A DNA stretch of 43,137 nucleotides from JAJPKK01 sp035311445 (GTDB lineage Bacteria > Pseudomonadota > Alphaproteobacteria > Rhizobiales > Xanthobacteraceae), in the NCBI GenBank assembly GCA_035311445.1, contig DATGCX010000161.1:1-43137 (forward strand), in the 5' to 3' direction. Shown here piece after piece: positions 35,980 to 43,137 of this stretch (its first letter is position 1; every line of letters begins with the position of its first letter). The position numbers and the translations under genes were made by a program. The notes under the pieces are model-generated. The model did not search any database. It was given only the letters and a program-made list of their open reading frames with translations, and was not told the DNA's origin.

Positions 35980-36171
35980 ATGGACCTCGGACCTCACGTC
36001 GGATTCATAATCGGCGCTTATATTGTCGCGACCCTGGTGGTATCGGCTCTCGTTATCTGGGTATTGGCCGACCACGTGGCCCAAAAGCGCGCCCTCGCGG
36101 ATCTTGAACGGCGGGGAATCACCCGTCGCTCTGCCCAACCTCGACCATTGCAAGTCAAGGAGCCGGCATGA
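35980..36171 (+). CDS. ccmD: Heme exporter protein CcmD
   Basis: A 63-aa single-pass membrane protein that stabilises the CcmABC-CcmE complex. It has a short N-terminus (MDLGPHVGFI), one helix (IIGAYIVATLVVSALVIWVLA, about 10-30), then a basic cytoplasmic tail (QKRALADLERRGITRR). GAGGAA before the ATG is a good ribosome site. Small size and position between ccmC and ccmG identify it; the stop overlaps the ccmG start. Confidence 0.93.
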   Translation: MDLGPHVGFIIGAYIVATLVVSALVIWVLADHVAQKRALADLERRGITRRSAQPRPLQVKEPA

Positions 36172-36806
36172 TGACGCTCTCTCAGGAGGCGACCCAGTCA
36201 GAACCGCGAAACACCGCTCAGGATAGGTTGCGTGGATCACTCGGCCGTAACCGCCGATTGCTCGTGCTGTTACCCTTGGTGGTGTTCTTGGGGCTGGCCG
36301 CGCTGTTTTTTGTCCGGCTTGGCGCCGGTGACGCTTCACGCATTCCGTCCGCATTGATCGGCCGCGAAGCGCCTGTGACGGAACTGCCGCCGGTTGCGGG
36401 ACTCGAACGCGATGGCAGGCCAATCCCCGGCATCGCGACCGCCGACTTCAAGGGCGCCGTAACGGTGCTCAACGTGTGGGCGTCCTGGTGCGTGCCGTGT
36501 CACGATGAGGCTCCTCTGCTGACGCAGCTTGCCCGCGATTCGCGAATCCGGGTCGTCGGCATCAATTACAAGGACCAGCCCGACAACGCGCGGCGTTTCC
36601 TCGGCCGCTACGGCAATCCGTTCGTGGCCTCTGGGGCCGACGCCAACGGACGCGCCGCGATCGAATGGGGCGTTTATGGCGTTCCGGAAACCTTCGTGGT
36701 CGGTCGCGATGGCAGGATCGCCTACAAGCTCGTGGGGCCGATAACGCCGGAAAACATGGAGCAGATCGTCAAGCCTGAAATCGAGAAGGCGCTGGCTCGC
36801 TCGTGA
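36168..36806 (+). CDS. ccmG: Cytochrome c biogenesis thiol:disulfide oxidoreductase (CcmG/DsbE)
   Basis: A 212-aa membrane-anchored thioredoxin that keeps apocytochrome c heme-binding cysteines reduced in the periplasm. A single N-terminal helix (LLVLLPLVVFLGLAALFFV, about 31-49) is followed by the thioredoxin domain with the active site W107-C108-V-P-C111, then INYKDQPDNARRFL and the cis-proline region YGVPETFVVGRDG. All family hallmarks are present. Two adjacent ATGs (36168, 36171) could start it; AAGGAG lies just upstream. Its stop at 36806 abuts the yciB stop on the other strand. Confidence 0.96.
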   Translation: MMTLSQEATQSEPRNTAQDRLRGSLGRNRRLLVLLPLVVFLGLAALFFVRLGAGDASRIPSALIGREAPVTELPPVAGLERDGRPIPGIATADFKGAVTVLNVWASWCVPCHDEAPLLTQLARDSRIRVVGINYKDQPDNARRFLGRYGNPFVASGADANGRAAIEWGVYGVPETFVVGRDGRIAYKLVGPITPENMEQIVKPEIEKALARS

Positions 36807-37397
36807 CTACTTCTCGGCCGGTGCCGGTTCGGCCGCATAGCGGGTCAACAGCGGGTACTGCAGGGCCGCGAACACAAACGTGACCGGCACAAACCCAAAA
36901 AGCTTGAAATTCACCCAGAAGTCGGTTGACTGCGTGCGCCAGATCACTTCGTTAAGCACGGCAAGGCCCAGGAAAAACAGGGCCCACCGCAGGGTCAGTT
37001 TGCGCCAACCTTCCTCGGTGAGATGGAACACCGAATCAAATGCGATCTCCAAAAACGATTTGCCGAAGACATAGCCACCAAGCAGAATACAGCCGAATAG
37101 GGCATAGATGATGGTGGGCTTAAGCTTGATGAAAGTCTCATCGTGGAGTGCAAGAGTGAGGCCGCCAAACACCACGACCACGATCGCGGTCACCACCGGC
37201 ATGATCGGCCACTGACGGGTCATCGTGTAGGAGACCAGTAGCGCCGTCACCACCGCAACCATGAAAGCCCCGGTGGCGACGAAGATGCCGAACCTCGAAT
37301 TCGCAGCGAAAAACAGCACCAGCGGACCAATGTCAAGGATGAGCTTGAGAATTGGATTAAGCTTGGGCTTTTCGGTCTTTGCGATCATGAGATGCAT
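36807..37397 (-). CDS. yciB: Inner membrane-spanning protein YciB / intracellular septation protein A
   Basis: A 196-aa inner-membrane protein of the YciB/IspZ family, linked to cell-envelope maintenance and division. Hydrophobic helices: ILDIGPLVLFFAANSRFG, VATGAFMVAVVTALLVSY, MPVVTAIVVVVFGGLTLAL, IIYALFGCILLGGYVFGK, LTLRWALFFLGLAVLNEVIW and VPVTFVFAALQYPLL. Conserved NPILKLILD near the start and RTQSTDFWVNFK near the end support the call. ATG 37397 or ATG 37388 (MIAKTEK) could be used; neither has a strong ribosome site. It abuts ccmG tail-to-tail and lies downstream of ftsY. Confidence 0.94.
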   Translation of the reverse strand: MHLMIAKTEKPKLNPILKLILDIGPLVLFFAANSRFGIFVATGAFMVAVVTALLVSYTMTRQWPIMPVVTAIVVVVFGGLTLALHDETFIKLKPTIIYALFGCILLGGYVFGKSFLEIAFDSVFHLTEEGWRKLTLRWALFFLGLAVLNEVIWRTQSTDFWVNFKLFGFVPVTFVFAALQYPLLTRYAAEPAPAEK

Positions 37398-37552
37398 GTA
37401 CTGCGGTGGTCAGGATTTGTCATCGGTCGGCTTGTCACGGCTGAAGTGATCACATTTTGTGAAGCAGGTCGGCTACGGCGCCCAGTAAGGGGACGACGGA
37501 CTAGCTGGTTCCCCGGGTGGCTGTCCCTCCTTGCCGGCATGTTCGCCCGCCG

Positions 37553-38506
37553 TCATCGCTCCAATCCGACTAGCGCGCGAGCGAATTCTTTGGCTTCGAA
37601 GGGCGCCAGATCGTCGACGGCTTCGCCGATGCCGATGAAATGGACCGGCAGTTGATACTTGGCGGCGATCGCTGCCAGGATGCCGCCGCGCGCAGTACCG
37701 TCCAACTTGGTCATGACCAGACCGGTAACGCCCGCCGTCCGGGAGAATTCGCCGACCTGCGACAGGGCATTCTGGCCGACCGTCGCATCAAGCACGAGGA
37801 GCACGGCGTGGGGCGCCGTTGGGTCGAGCTTCTTCATGACGCGAACGATTTTTTGCAGTTCGCCCATCAACGCCGCCTTATTCTGCAGCCGTCCGGCGGT
37901 ATCGACAATCAGCACGTCGAATGCCTGCGCGCGCCCCGACGCCAATGCCTCATAGGCGAGCCCCGCCGCATCGGCGCCCTGGGCGCCCGCAATGACGGGA
38001 CTCCGGGCGCGCTCGCCCCAGATCTTCAGCTGGTCGATGGCAGCCGCCCGAAAGGTATCCCCCGCTGCCAGCATGACGCGCCGGCCGTCCCGCGAAAATC
38101 GCGAGGCGAGCTTCCCGATGGTCGTGGTCTTGCCCGACCCGTTGACGCCGGCGACGAGAATGACGAATGGTCTTTTCGCGCTGTCGATGGCCAGCGGTCT
38201 TGCGACCGGTGCGAGAATCCTCTCGATTTCCGTTGCGAGAATGGCTTTCACCTCTTCCGGACTTATCATCTTGTTGTAGCGGCCCTCGCCGACGGTCGCA
38301 GCGATGCGGGCGGCGACATCGACGCCGATATCGGTACGAATCAGCAACTCTTCGAGTTCTTCCAGCGCATCCGCGTCAAGCTTGCGTTTGGTAACCAGAT
38401 CCGAAATGGCGCTCGTGATCGCCGCCGAGGTGCGACCAAGACCGCCGCGCAGGCGGCGCCACCAGCTTTGACGCGTGCCGGACGCTTCGGTTGTGCTGTC
38501 ATTCAT
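37553..38506 (-). CDS. ftsY: Signal recognition particle receptor FtsY
   Basis: A 317-aa SRP-receptor GTPase that docks SRP-bound ribosomes at the inner membrane. It carries the N domain helices and the G domain: GVNGSGKTTTIGKLA (P-loop), DTFRAAAIDQL (insertion box), DTAGRLQNK and TKLDGTARGG (guanine-binding). It ends with the family block FIGIGEAVDDLAPF. The long acidic A domain of E. coli FtsY is absent, as usual in alphaproteobacteria. The start codons of ftsY and the divergent RluA gene are only 27 bp apart. Confidence 0.97.
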   Translation of the reverse strand: MNDSTTEASGTRQSWWRRLRGGLGRTSAAITSAISDLVTKRKLDADALEELEELLIRTDIGVDVAARIAATVGEGRYNKMISPEEVKAILATEIERILAPVARPLAIDSAKRPFVILVAGVNGSGKTTTIGKLASRFSRDGRRVMLAAGDTFRAAAIDQLKIWGERARSPVIAGAQGADAAGLAYEALASGRAQAFDVLIVDTAGRLQNKAALMGELQKIVRVMKKLDPTAPHAVLLVLDATVGQNALSQVGEFSRTAGVTGLVMTKLDGTARGGILAAIAAKYQLPVHFIGIGEAVDDLAPFEAKEFARALVGLER

Positions 38507-38533
38507 GTCGATCGCCGTGATACCGGTTTCACC

Positions 38534-39247
38534 ATGTCAGTTAAAGAGCTTACTCCTGACGAGATATTGGCTCGTGTGCTTTATCGCGATGGGCTGATGC
38601 TGGTCGTCGACAAGCCCGCCGGGCTCCCAGTGCATCGCGGCCCGAAAGGCGGCGCCAGCTTCGAAGACTATTTTGATGTCCTGCGATTCGGTCTGCCGCG
38701 TCCCCCCGCGCTAGCGCATCGGCTGGACAAGGACACCTCCGGATGCCTGGTGCTTGGGCGCCATCGCAAGGCTCTCGCTCACCTGGGTCTTCTGTTCAAG
38801 CACGGCAAGGTCGGCAAGACCTACTGGGCCGTGGTCGAAGGCGGTCCTGACGCCGACGAGGGCACCATTGAGTTGCCGCTCGGTCGGCTTGACGAGGCCC
38901 GGGGCTGGTGGATGAAGCCGGACCCAAACGGCCTGCCTTCGGTGACCACCTGGAAGATGTTGGGGCGCGCCGCCTCGTCGCTTACTTGGCTCGCCCTTAC
39001 ACCGGTGACCGGACGCACGCATCAATTGCGGGTTCACTGTGCTGCCAGCGGATGGCCAATCATTGGCGACAATATCTACGGGACAGCGCCGCGCTTCGGC
39101 GGACCGTCGCAGCAACTCCACGCACGTGAAGTCGTGGTACCGATCTCAAAAAACAAGCCGCCAGTGTGCGTCGCCGCACCGGTGCCGGACCATATGCACG
39201 ATCTGCTGCGCGCGTGTGGTTGGGCCGGCGAGGATCAAACGGCTTAG
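38534..39247 (+). CDS. RluA-family RNA pseudouridine synthase
   Basis: A 237-aa pseudouridine synthase of the RluA/RluC/RluD group. The catalytic motif HRLDKDTSG carries the nucleophile D65. An N-terminal segment LVVDKPAGLPVHRGP and the C-terminal block VTGRTHQLRVHCAASGWPIIGDNIYG are also diagnostic. There is no S4 domain, so it is a short RluA-type enzyme; whether it acts on 23S rRNA or tRNA cannot be told. The ATG at 38534 starts family homology; the frame opening at 37640 runs antisense through ftsY. Its stop overlaps that of the convergent PPOX gene by 4 nt. Confidence 0.93.
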   Translation: MSVKELTPDEILARVLYRDGLMLVVDKPAGLPVHRGPKGGASFEDYFDVLRFGLPRPPALAHRLDKDTSGCLVLGRHRKALAHLGLLFKHGKVGKTYWAVVEGGPDADEGTIELPLGRLDEARGWWMKPDPNGLPSVTTWKMLGRAASSLTWLALTPVTGRTHQLRVHCAASGWPIIGDNIYGTAPRFGGPSQQLHAREVVVPISKNKPPVCVAAPVPDHMHDLLRACGWAGEDQTA

Positions 39248-39873
39248 TAGAGCGTGGCCTTCATCCGCTCGGGCGCCATTCGGTCGTGTTCCGGGCCACC
39301 AATTGAGCCCTTGCTGATGCCGGCGAGAATCGTGCCTGAGGTCGGTAGTCTTTTTCTATCAATCTGCGTTGCCGGGTCCCACAGTTTGGAGCGCACAATC
39401 GCTTTTGCGCACTGAAAATAAACGCGATCCACCGTCACGACGATGACACTGCGCGGTGTCTTACCTGCGAAGACGAAGCTTTCGCACAGCTCGGGCGCGA
39501 CCGAGATCGCAGCGTGGCCGTTGACCCGGATCGTTTCGCCGCAGCCCGGGATCAAGAACAGCAGCGAGATACGCGTATCGGCGATGAGGTTGCGCAGGCT
39601 GTCGATGCGGTTGTTGCCCCGGCGATCCGGAATCAGAAGCGTTTTCTCGTCCCTGACGCGAACGAAACCAGGCGGATCGCCGCGCGGGGTGCAATCTAGT
39701 CCCCCGGGGCCGCTGGTCGCCATGGCACAGAACGGCGCCGCTTCGATGAAGGCGCGATAATCGGCATTGATGTGATCGATCTCCTTGACGACGGCTGGCC
39801 CCGATGGCTCGCCATAGATCGACTCGAGCGCACCGATCGAAGTGACGTAATGGCTCGTTCCGTCAGTCGTCAT
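39244..39873 (-). CDS. PPOX-type FMN-dependent flavoprotein (pyridoxamine 5'-phosphate oxidase family)
   Basis: A 209-aa split-barrel flavoprotein resembling the MSMEG_1061 subgroup. Family blocks are FIEAAPFCAMATSGPGGLDCTPRGD, GFVRVRDEKTLLIPDRRGNNR (the FMN-binding strand), ISLLFLIPGCGETIRVNGHA and YFQCAKAIVRSKLW. The substrate is unknown; relatives include flavin reductases and oxidases, and it is not the classic PdxH. AGAGGA before the ATG at 39873 is a good ribosome site. It lies 15 bp downstream of mtaB on the same strand and ends in a 4-nt tail-to-tail overlap with the RluA gene. Confidence 0.9.
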   Translation of the reverse strand: MTTDGTSHYVTSIGALESIYGEPSGPAVVKEIDHINADYRAFIEAAPFCAMATSGPGGLDCTPRGDPPGFVRVRDEKTLLIPDRRGNNRIDSLRNLIADTRISLLFLIPGCGETIRVNGHAAISVAPELCESFVFAGKTPRSVIVVTVDRVYFQCAKAIVRSKLWDPATQIDRKRLPTSGTILAGISKGSIGGPEHDRMAPERMKATLY

Positions 39874-39888
39874 GTCGCGATCCTCTCA

Positions 39889-41181
39889 TTACGCAGCAGC
39901 GATCAAGTGACTGCCATCATGGCCGACCATCTTTGTCTCCACGATGAGACCGGGTTCGAACGCAGCATTGAAGCGCACAGGCGTGAAATGCTCGCTGCGC
40001 CCGCTGGCGCGGGACTCGGTAAGAACGCGGCGCACGGACCCGATTTCGGCATCGAGATGGCGTCGCAACGCAATTTCGCCACAGCGGCGCAGGCGGCGGG
40101 AGCGATCCTTAATGATCTCGCGGGGGACCTGCGGCATGCGGGCTGCGGGCGTGCCGGGGCGCGCCGAGTACGGAAATACATGCAGATGCGTGAGCCCGCA
40201 TTCTTCGACGAGGTCGAGGGAGCGCCGAAACATATCCTCGGTTTCAGTCGGAAATCCCGCAATGATGTCGGCGCCGAACACCATGCCGGGACGGCGGCGG
40301 CGCAGCTCCTGACAAAGCGCAATGGCGTCCGCGCGCGCATGGCGTCGCTTCATGCGCTTGAGGATGAGGTCATCGCCGGACTGCAGCGACAGATGCAAGT
40401 GCGGCATCAGTCGCTCCTCCGCGGCGAATGCGTCGAGCACGGCTTCATCAATCTCGATGCAATCGAGCGACGACAGCCGCAGCCGCTCAAGGTTGCTTGC
40501 ATGCTTGAGAATCTGCCGGATCAACGTGCTGAGCTTGGGCGCGCCGGGCAGATCGGCGCCGTAACTCGTAAGATCGACGCCGGTCAGCACCACTTCGCGA
40601 TAGCCATTGTGCACGATACGCCGGACCTGTTCGACCACCTCGCCCATCGGCACCGAACGAGAGTTTCCACGCCCAAACGGGATAATGCAGAAGGTACAGC
40701 GATGGTTACAACCGTTCTGCACCTGCACATAGGCACGAGCGCGCCCCTCGATACCCTCGATCAGATGCCCTCCGCTATCCTTCACCGACATGATGTCGTT
40801 GATAGCGACCTTTTTGTGCAGATCGACGCCGAAATGCGGCGGACGGGACAAGATGTTCCTTGCCTCAATCCAAGCATCACCGCGCATTTTTATGTCGTTT
40901 CCGAGCACACGATCGACTTCCGCCATAGCGGCAAAGCGATCCGGGCTGGTCTGCGCCGCGCAACCGGTGACGACGATTCGCGCCTGCGGGCGCTCTCGCC
41001 TGAGCCGGCGGATGGTCTGGCGCGCTTGGCGTTCGGCTTCGCCGGTGACCGCACAGGTGTTGACGATCACCACATCGCCAACGTCGCCGGCTCCAAGGCC
41101 GGCGGCGATCGCGTTACCGCGAATCACCTCCGACTCGTAGGTGTTGAGGCGGCAGCCGAAGGTGACGATATCGACACTCAT
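39889..41181 (-). CDS. mtaB: tRNA N6-threonylcarbamoyladenosine methylthiotransferase
   Basis: A 430-aa radical SAM methylthiotransferase that converts t6A37 to ms2t6A37 in tRNAs reading ANN codons. The N-terminal MTTase domain supplies C10, C43 and C74 for an auxiliary cluster (GCRLNTYE, NTCAVTG, VTGCAAQ). The radical SAM motif C158-NHR-C162-TF-C165 lies in QNGCNHRCTFCIIPFGRG. A C-terminal TRAM domain ends the protein. Length is typical. The ATG overlaps the dapF stop by 4 nt (ATGA), indicating coupled translation; dapF-mtaB-ftsY order is common in Rhizobiales. Confidence 0.96.
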   Translation of the reverse strand: MSVDIVTFGCRLNTYESEVIRGNAIAAGLGAGDVGDVVIVNTCAVTGEAERQARQTIRRLRRERPQARIVVTGCAAQTSPDRFAAMAEVDRVLGNDIKMRGDAWIEARNILSRPPHFGVDLHKKVAINDIMSVKDSGGHLIEGIEGRARAYVQVQNGCNHRCTFCIIPFGRGNSRSVPMGEVVEQVRRIVHNGYREVVLTGVDLTSYGADLPGAPKLSTLIRQILKHASNLERLRLSSLDCIEIDEAVLDAFAAEERLMPHLHLSLQSGDDLILKRMKRRHARADAIALCQELRRRRPGMVFGADIIAGFPTETEDMFRRSLDLVEECGLTHLHVFPYSARPGTPAARMPQVPREIIKDRSRRLRRCGEIALRRHLDAEIGSVRRVLTESRASGRSEHFTPVRFNAAFEPGLIVETKMVGHDGSHLIAAA

Positions 41182-42050
41182 GGGGCTGCACCCGCGGTTT
41201 CGAACGGCAGCGGATCAAACCGGCCTTCGAACTCATACGCGACCGGACCGGTCATCAGCACGTGATCGTCCTCCCGCCATTTGATATCGAGATCGCCACC
41301 CGGCAGCGTAGCAGTAACCTCGCGATCGGTGCGTCCTATGCGCGATGCGCATACCACAACTGCACAAGCCGCAGAGCCGCACGCCCGGGTCAGCCCGACG
41401 CCGCGCTCCCAGGTTCGCACGACCACATGGGCATATGACGCCACCCTGGCGACCGAGATATTGGCACGATCCGGAAAGATCGGATGATTTTCCAGCAATG
41501 GGCCAATTTTGGCCAGATCGTAGGCATTCACGTCTTCAACCCAGAACACTGCGTGGGGATTGCCCATGCTGACAACTGAGGGCGAATGCAGGATCGGGCG
41601 ATCGATCGGCCCGATCTGCAGATCGATCCTGCGCGTATCATGAAACTCTTCAGCCAGCGGAATTTCATTCCATTTGAAGCGGGGTCGCCCCATGTCCACG
41701 GTGGACGTCAGGGGCGTCCTGCCACGCCAGCAATTCAACACGCCGGCGCGTGTTTCGACCGCGAGGGCGGTCTTGTGACTTTCCTCGAATAAAATATCGG
41801 CAACGCAGCGCATGCCGTTGCCGCAAGCACCTGCCTCGGATCCGTCATTGTTGAATATGCACACATAGGCGTCAGTCCCGGCCGTGAGTGGCGAGTAAAT
41901 CGCCATGAGCTGATCATATGGTACGGCTCCCGCGGCAGCCCGCGCCTCAGCGGCGGTAATGAGCTGCGCCCCCACGCGCATGTCTACCACGACAATCTCG
42001 TTGCCGAGACCGTTCATCTTCACAAAGCGATGATTGGATAAAGCGCCCAT
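41178..42050 (-). CDS. dapF: Diaminopimelate epimerase
   Basis: A 290-aa epimerase that interconverts LL- and meso-diaminopimelate for lysine and peptidoglycan synthesis without cofactors. The catalytic cysteines are C76 (EAGACGNGMRCVAD) and C224 (GLTRACGSAACA). The N-terminal VKMNGLGNEIVVVD block and SMGNPHAVFW are also characteristic. Length is within the family range. The start at ATG 42050 (MGALSNHRFVKM) fits. It heads a dapF-mtaB-PPOX unit and is divergent from the GyrI-like gene, with 160 bp between starts. Confidence 0.97.
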   Translation of the reverse strand: MGALSNHRFVKMNGLGNEIVVVDMRVGAQLITAAEARAAAGAVPYDQLMAIYSPLTAGTDAYVCIFNNDGSEAGACGNGMRCVADILFEESHKTALAVETRAGVLNCWRGRTPLTSTVDMGRPRFKWNEIPLAEEFHDTRRIDLQIGPIDRPILHSPSVVSMGNPHAVFWVEDVNAYDLAKIGPLLENHPIFPDRANISVARVASYAHVVVRTWERGVGLTRACGSAACAVVVCASRIGRTDREVTATLPGGDLDIKWREDDHVLMTGPVAYEFEGRFDPLPFETAGAAP

Positions 42051-42210
42051 GCCTCGATCTTGCCGATATGTTTCCGGTTATAGGGTTGCAGCGATTTAAT
42101 GGCCAGTCGCGCGTAAAATCGTGTAGTACGAATAAGTGATCCCACCGTCGATAGGCCCAGACTCGCCCCGCGGTCCCACCGTGCGGGCACTGGTCCGCGG
42201 GAGATTTCCA

Positions 42211-42798
42211 ATGGTCGTTTCGCGAATTTTGCGACTGCCCCTGGCGGCAGCGTTAGCGATAGGCTTCGGCCTGTCCGGCGCCCTGGCGCAGACACCCAAT
42301 GCCTCGCCACCGCCCCCTATCACCGTTGCGCCCGATGATCCATTCGGCGAAGAAGTGACGATGACCGAGACGACGATCATCTATCTCTCGGGTTCTGGCC
42401 TCTGGGATTCTGCATTTGAAACCATTGTGAGCGCGTTCAAATCGGTCTACGGCGCAATGGAGAAACTTGGCGCCAAACCCAACGGCGCGCCGATGACCAT
42501 CTACACGGCAACCGACGATACCGGCTTCCAATTCCAGGCGGCGGTCCCGGTCGCACAGGCGCCCGCCACGCTGCCGGAAGGCGATGTTAAGGTCGGCAAA
42601 TCACCGATCGGCACGGCGCTCAAGTTCATGCATCGCGGCTCTTATGAGGCGATGGATACGACCTACGAAGCGATCACCCACTATCTCGATGAGAGACGGC
42701 TTGAAGCCAAGGATCTCTTTGTCGAACAATACTTGAAAGACCCCGTAACGACCCCTGAGGACGACCTCGTGATCGAGGTATACGTACCGCTCAAGTGA
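42211..42798 (+). CDS. Exported GyrI-like small-molecule-binding domain protein
   Basis: A 195-aa protein. A signal peptide is clear (ILRLPLAAALAIGFGLSGALAQT, about 5-27), followed by a Pro-rich spacer. The remainder resembles the GyrI-like/effector-binding fold: AMEKLGAKPNGAPMTIYTATDD, FQFQAAVPVA, MHRGSYEAMDTTYEAITHYL, and LEAKDLFVEQYLKDPVT ending DDLVIEVYVPLK. This fold usually binds small amphipathic ligands and is often fused to AraC or MerR regulators; here it stands alone behind a signal peptide, implying a periplasmic role. GCGGGAG precedes the ATG at 42211; the frame opening at 42136 is not needed. Confidence 0.85.
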   Translation: MVVSRILRLPLAAALAIGFGLSGALAQTPNASPPPPITVAPDDPFGEEVTMTETTIIYLSGSGLWDSAFETIVSAFKSVYGAMEKLGAKPNGAPMTIYTATDDTGFQFQAAVPVAQAPATLPEGDVKVGKSPIGTALKFMHRGSYEAMDTTYEAITHYLDERRLEAKDLFVEQYLKDPVTTPEDDLVIEVYVPLK

Positions 42799-42802
42799 GT
42801 GC

Positions 42803-42823
42803 CGTTTCGATTGCGTCGAAACG
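42803..42823 (+). terminator. Hairpin after the GyrI-like gene, possible terminator
   Basis: CGTTTCGA (42803-42810), loop TTGCG, and TCGAAACG (42816-42823) form a perfect 8-bp stem 5 bp after the GyrI-like stop codon. There is no following U-run, so Rho-independent function is uncertain. Confidence 0.35.
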
Positions 42824-42895
42824 TCCTGCGCTTTGTCCGGGTCCATGCATGGCCGTGGAGGTTCAGCAACGCTATATTCAACTCGCTGACGCGAC

Positions 42896-42934
42896 AGGTG
42901 CAGGGTGAGAGCCCGTGTATTTGGCGTTGCACCT
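42896..42934 (+). repeat. Inverted repeat in the leader of the 42956 gene
   Basis: AGGTGCA (42896-42902) and TGCACCT (42928-42934) form a 7-bp stem enclosing 25 nt that include an internal GGG/CCC match. It ends 21 nt before the ATG at 42956, just ahead of the GGAGGAG ribosome site, so it could fold in the mRNA leader. No known riboswitch consensus was recognised. Confidence 0.4.
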
Positions 42935-42955
42935 TGAGGGCGGAGGAGTGGGCAA

Positions 42956-43137
42956 ATGTCGGAACTGAACCGCGATGAGGTCTTGGCGGCTGTGCACCCG
43001 ATTGACGATGCAACAATCGCCGAAATTATCGCGACCGGTATCAATCATGATGAACTGGTGCAGGCCTGCCATTTTTACGCCAAGGACCGCGCCGCCAGGA
43101 GCCCCCAGGACCTACCGCCTGGCCGGATCGGACGGGT
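42956..43137 (+). CDS. Small hypothetical protein, N-terminal part (cut by window edge)
   Basis: Sixty codons are open to the window end, beginning MSELNRDEVLAAVHPIDDAT and continuing with IAEIIATGINHDELVQACHF, then a Pro/Arg-rich part ending GRIGR. The strong GGAGGAG site 8-9 nt upstream supports the ATG. The pattern (short helix, PIDDATIAEII, TG, charged helix, GRxGR near the end) resembles small uncharacterised rhizobial proteins of roughly 70-80 residues, so probably only a few residues are missing. No function is assigned. Confidence 0.7.
   Translation, partial: MSELNRDEVLAAVHPIDDATIAEIIATGINHDELVQACHFYAKDRAARSPQDLPPGRIGR

Noticed and set aside
39772..41265. 497-aa plus-strand open frame
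   Set aside because: It is antisense to mtaB, which carries intact radical SAM cysteines; the frame is a shadow.
42896..42950. Possible TPP riboswitch suggested by GTGAGA in the leader
   Set aside because: The other conserved TPP elements and stems are absent.
1..43137. CRISPR array, transposon, prophage or defence island
   Set aside because: No spaced direct repeats, transposase, phage structural or defence gene was recognised; the content is core metabolism and maintenance.

Overview
The window is a densely packed stretch of a GC-rich alphaproteobacterial chromosome. Gene content and order (atpHAGDC-type operon, mdh-sucCD-sucA-odhB-lpdA, ccmABCDG, dapF-mtaB-ftsY-yciB, and alphaproteobacterial families such as DUF2794 and DUF1223) point to the Hyphomicrobiales (Rhizobiales), probably near Bradyrhizobium, Rhodopseudomonas or the Xanthobacteraceae. 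The genus cannot be fixed by eye.

Layout. (1) 1-3242, minus: F1 ATP synthase genes atpH, atpA, atpG and the start of atpD, coupled by 1-nt TGATG overlaps at atpH/atpA and atpA/atpG. (2) 3387-6438, minus: recQ with a five-copy ATCGG repeat in its leader, about 850 bp with no convincing gene, and a small membrane protein of unknown function. (3) 6534-9770: priA and xerC, divergent. (4) 9869-11065: a DUF4337 membrane protein convergent with an unrecognised membrane protein. (5) 11163-21533, minus: a TCA-cycle block read zapE, mdh, sucC, sucD, (282-bp gap), sucA, odhB, lpdA, covering 2-oxoglutarate to succinate and malate to oxaloacetate. (6) 21828-26464: thpR and tesA (minus), divergent from the ybbA-ybbP ABC transporter (plus). 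(7) 26679-28549: two tandem BAX inhibitor-1 family membrane proteins, closed by a strong terminator. (8) 28685-30741: a GNAT acetyltransferase, DUF2794, a 395-bp empty stretch, and an exported DUF1223 thiol protein. (9) 30885-33587: acnA. (10) 33832-36806, plus: ccmABCD-ccmG for heme export and cytochrome c maturation. (11) 36807-42050: yciB, ftsY, an RluA-family pseudouridine synthase (plus), a PPOX flavoprotein, mtaB and dapF. (12) 42211-43137: an exported GyrI-like protein and a small hypothetical gene cut by the window end.

The genes are mostly central metabolism and cell maintenance: ATP synthesis, TCA cycle with aconitase, cytochrome c biogenesis, replication restart and recombination, tRNA/rRNA modification, protein targeting and lysine/peptidoglycan precursor synthesis. 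I see no tRNA, rRNA, CRISPR array, transposase or phage gene. I found no convincing new multi-gene system. The most unusual items are the recQ / gene-poor / small-membrane-protein segment between priA and atpH, the tandem BI-1 pair, the exported GyrI-like protein, and a few structured or repeat-bearing leaders.
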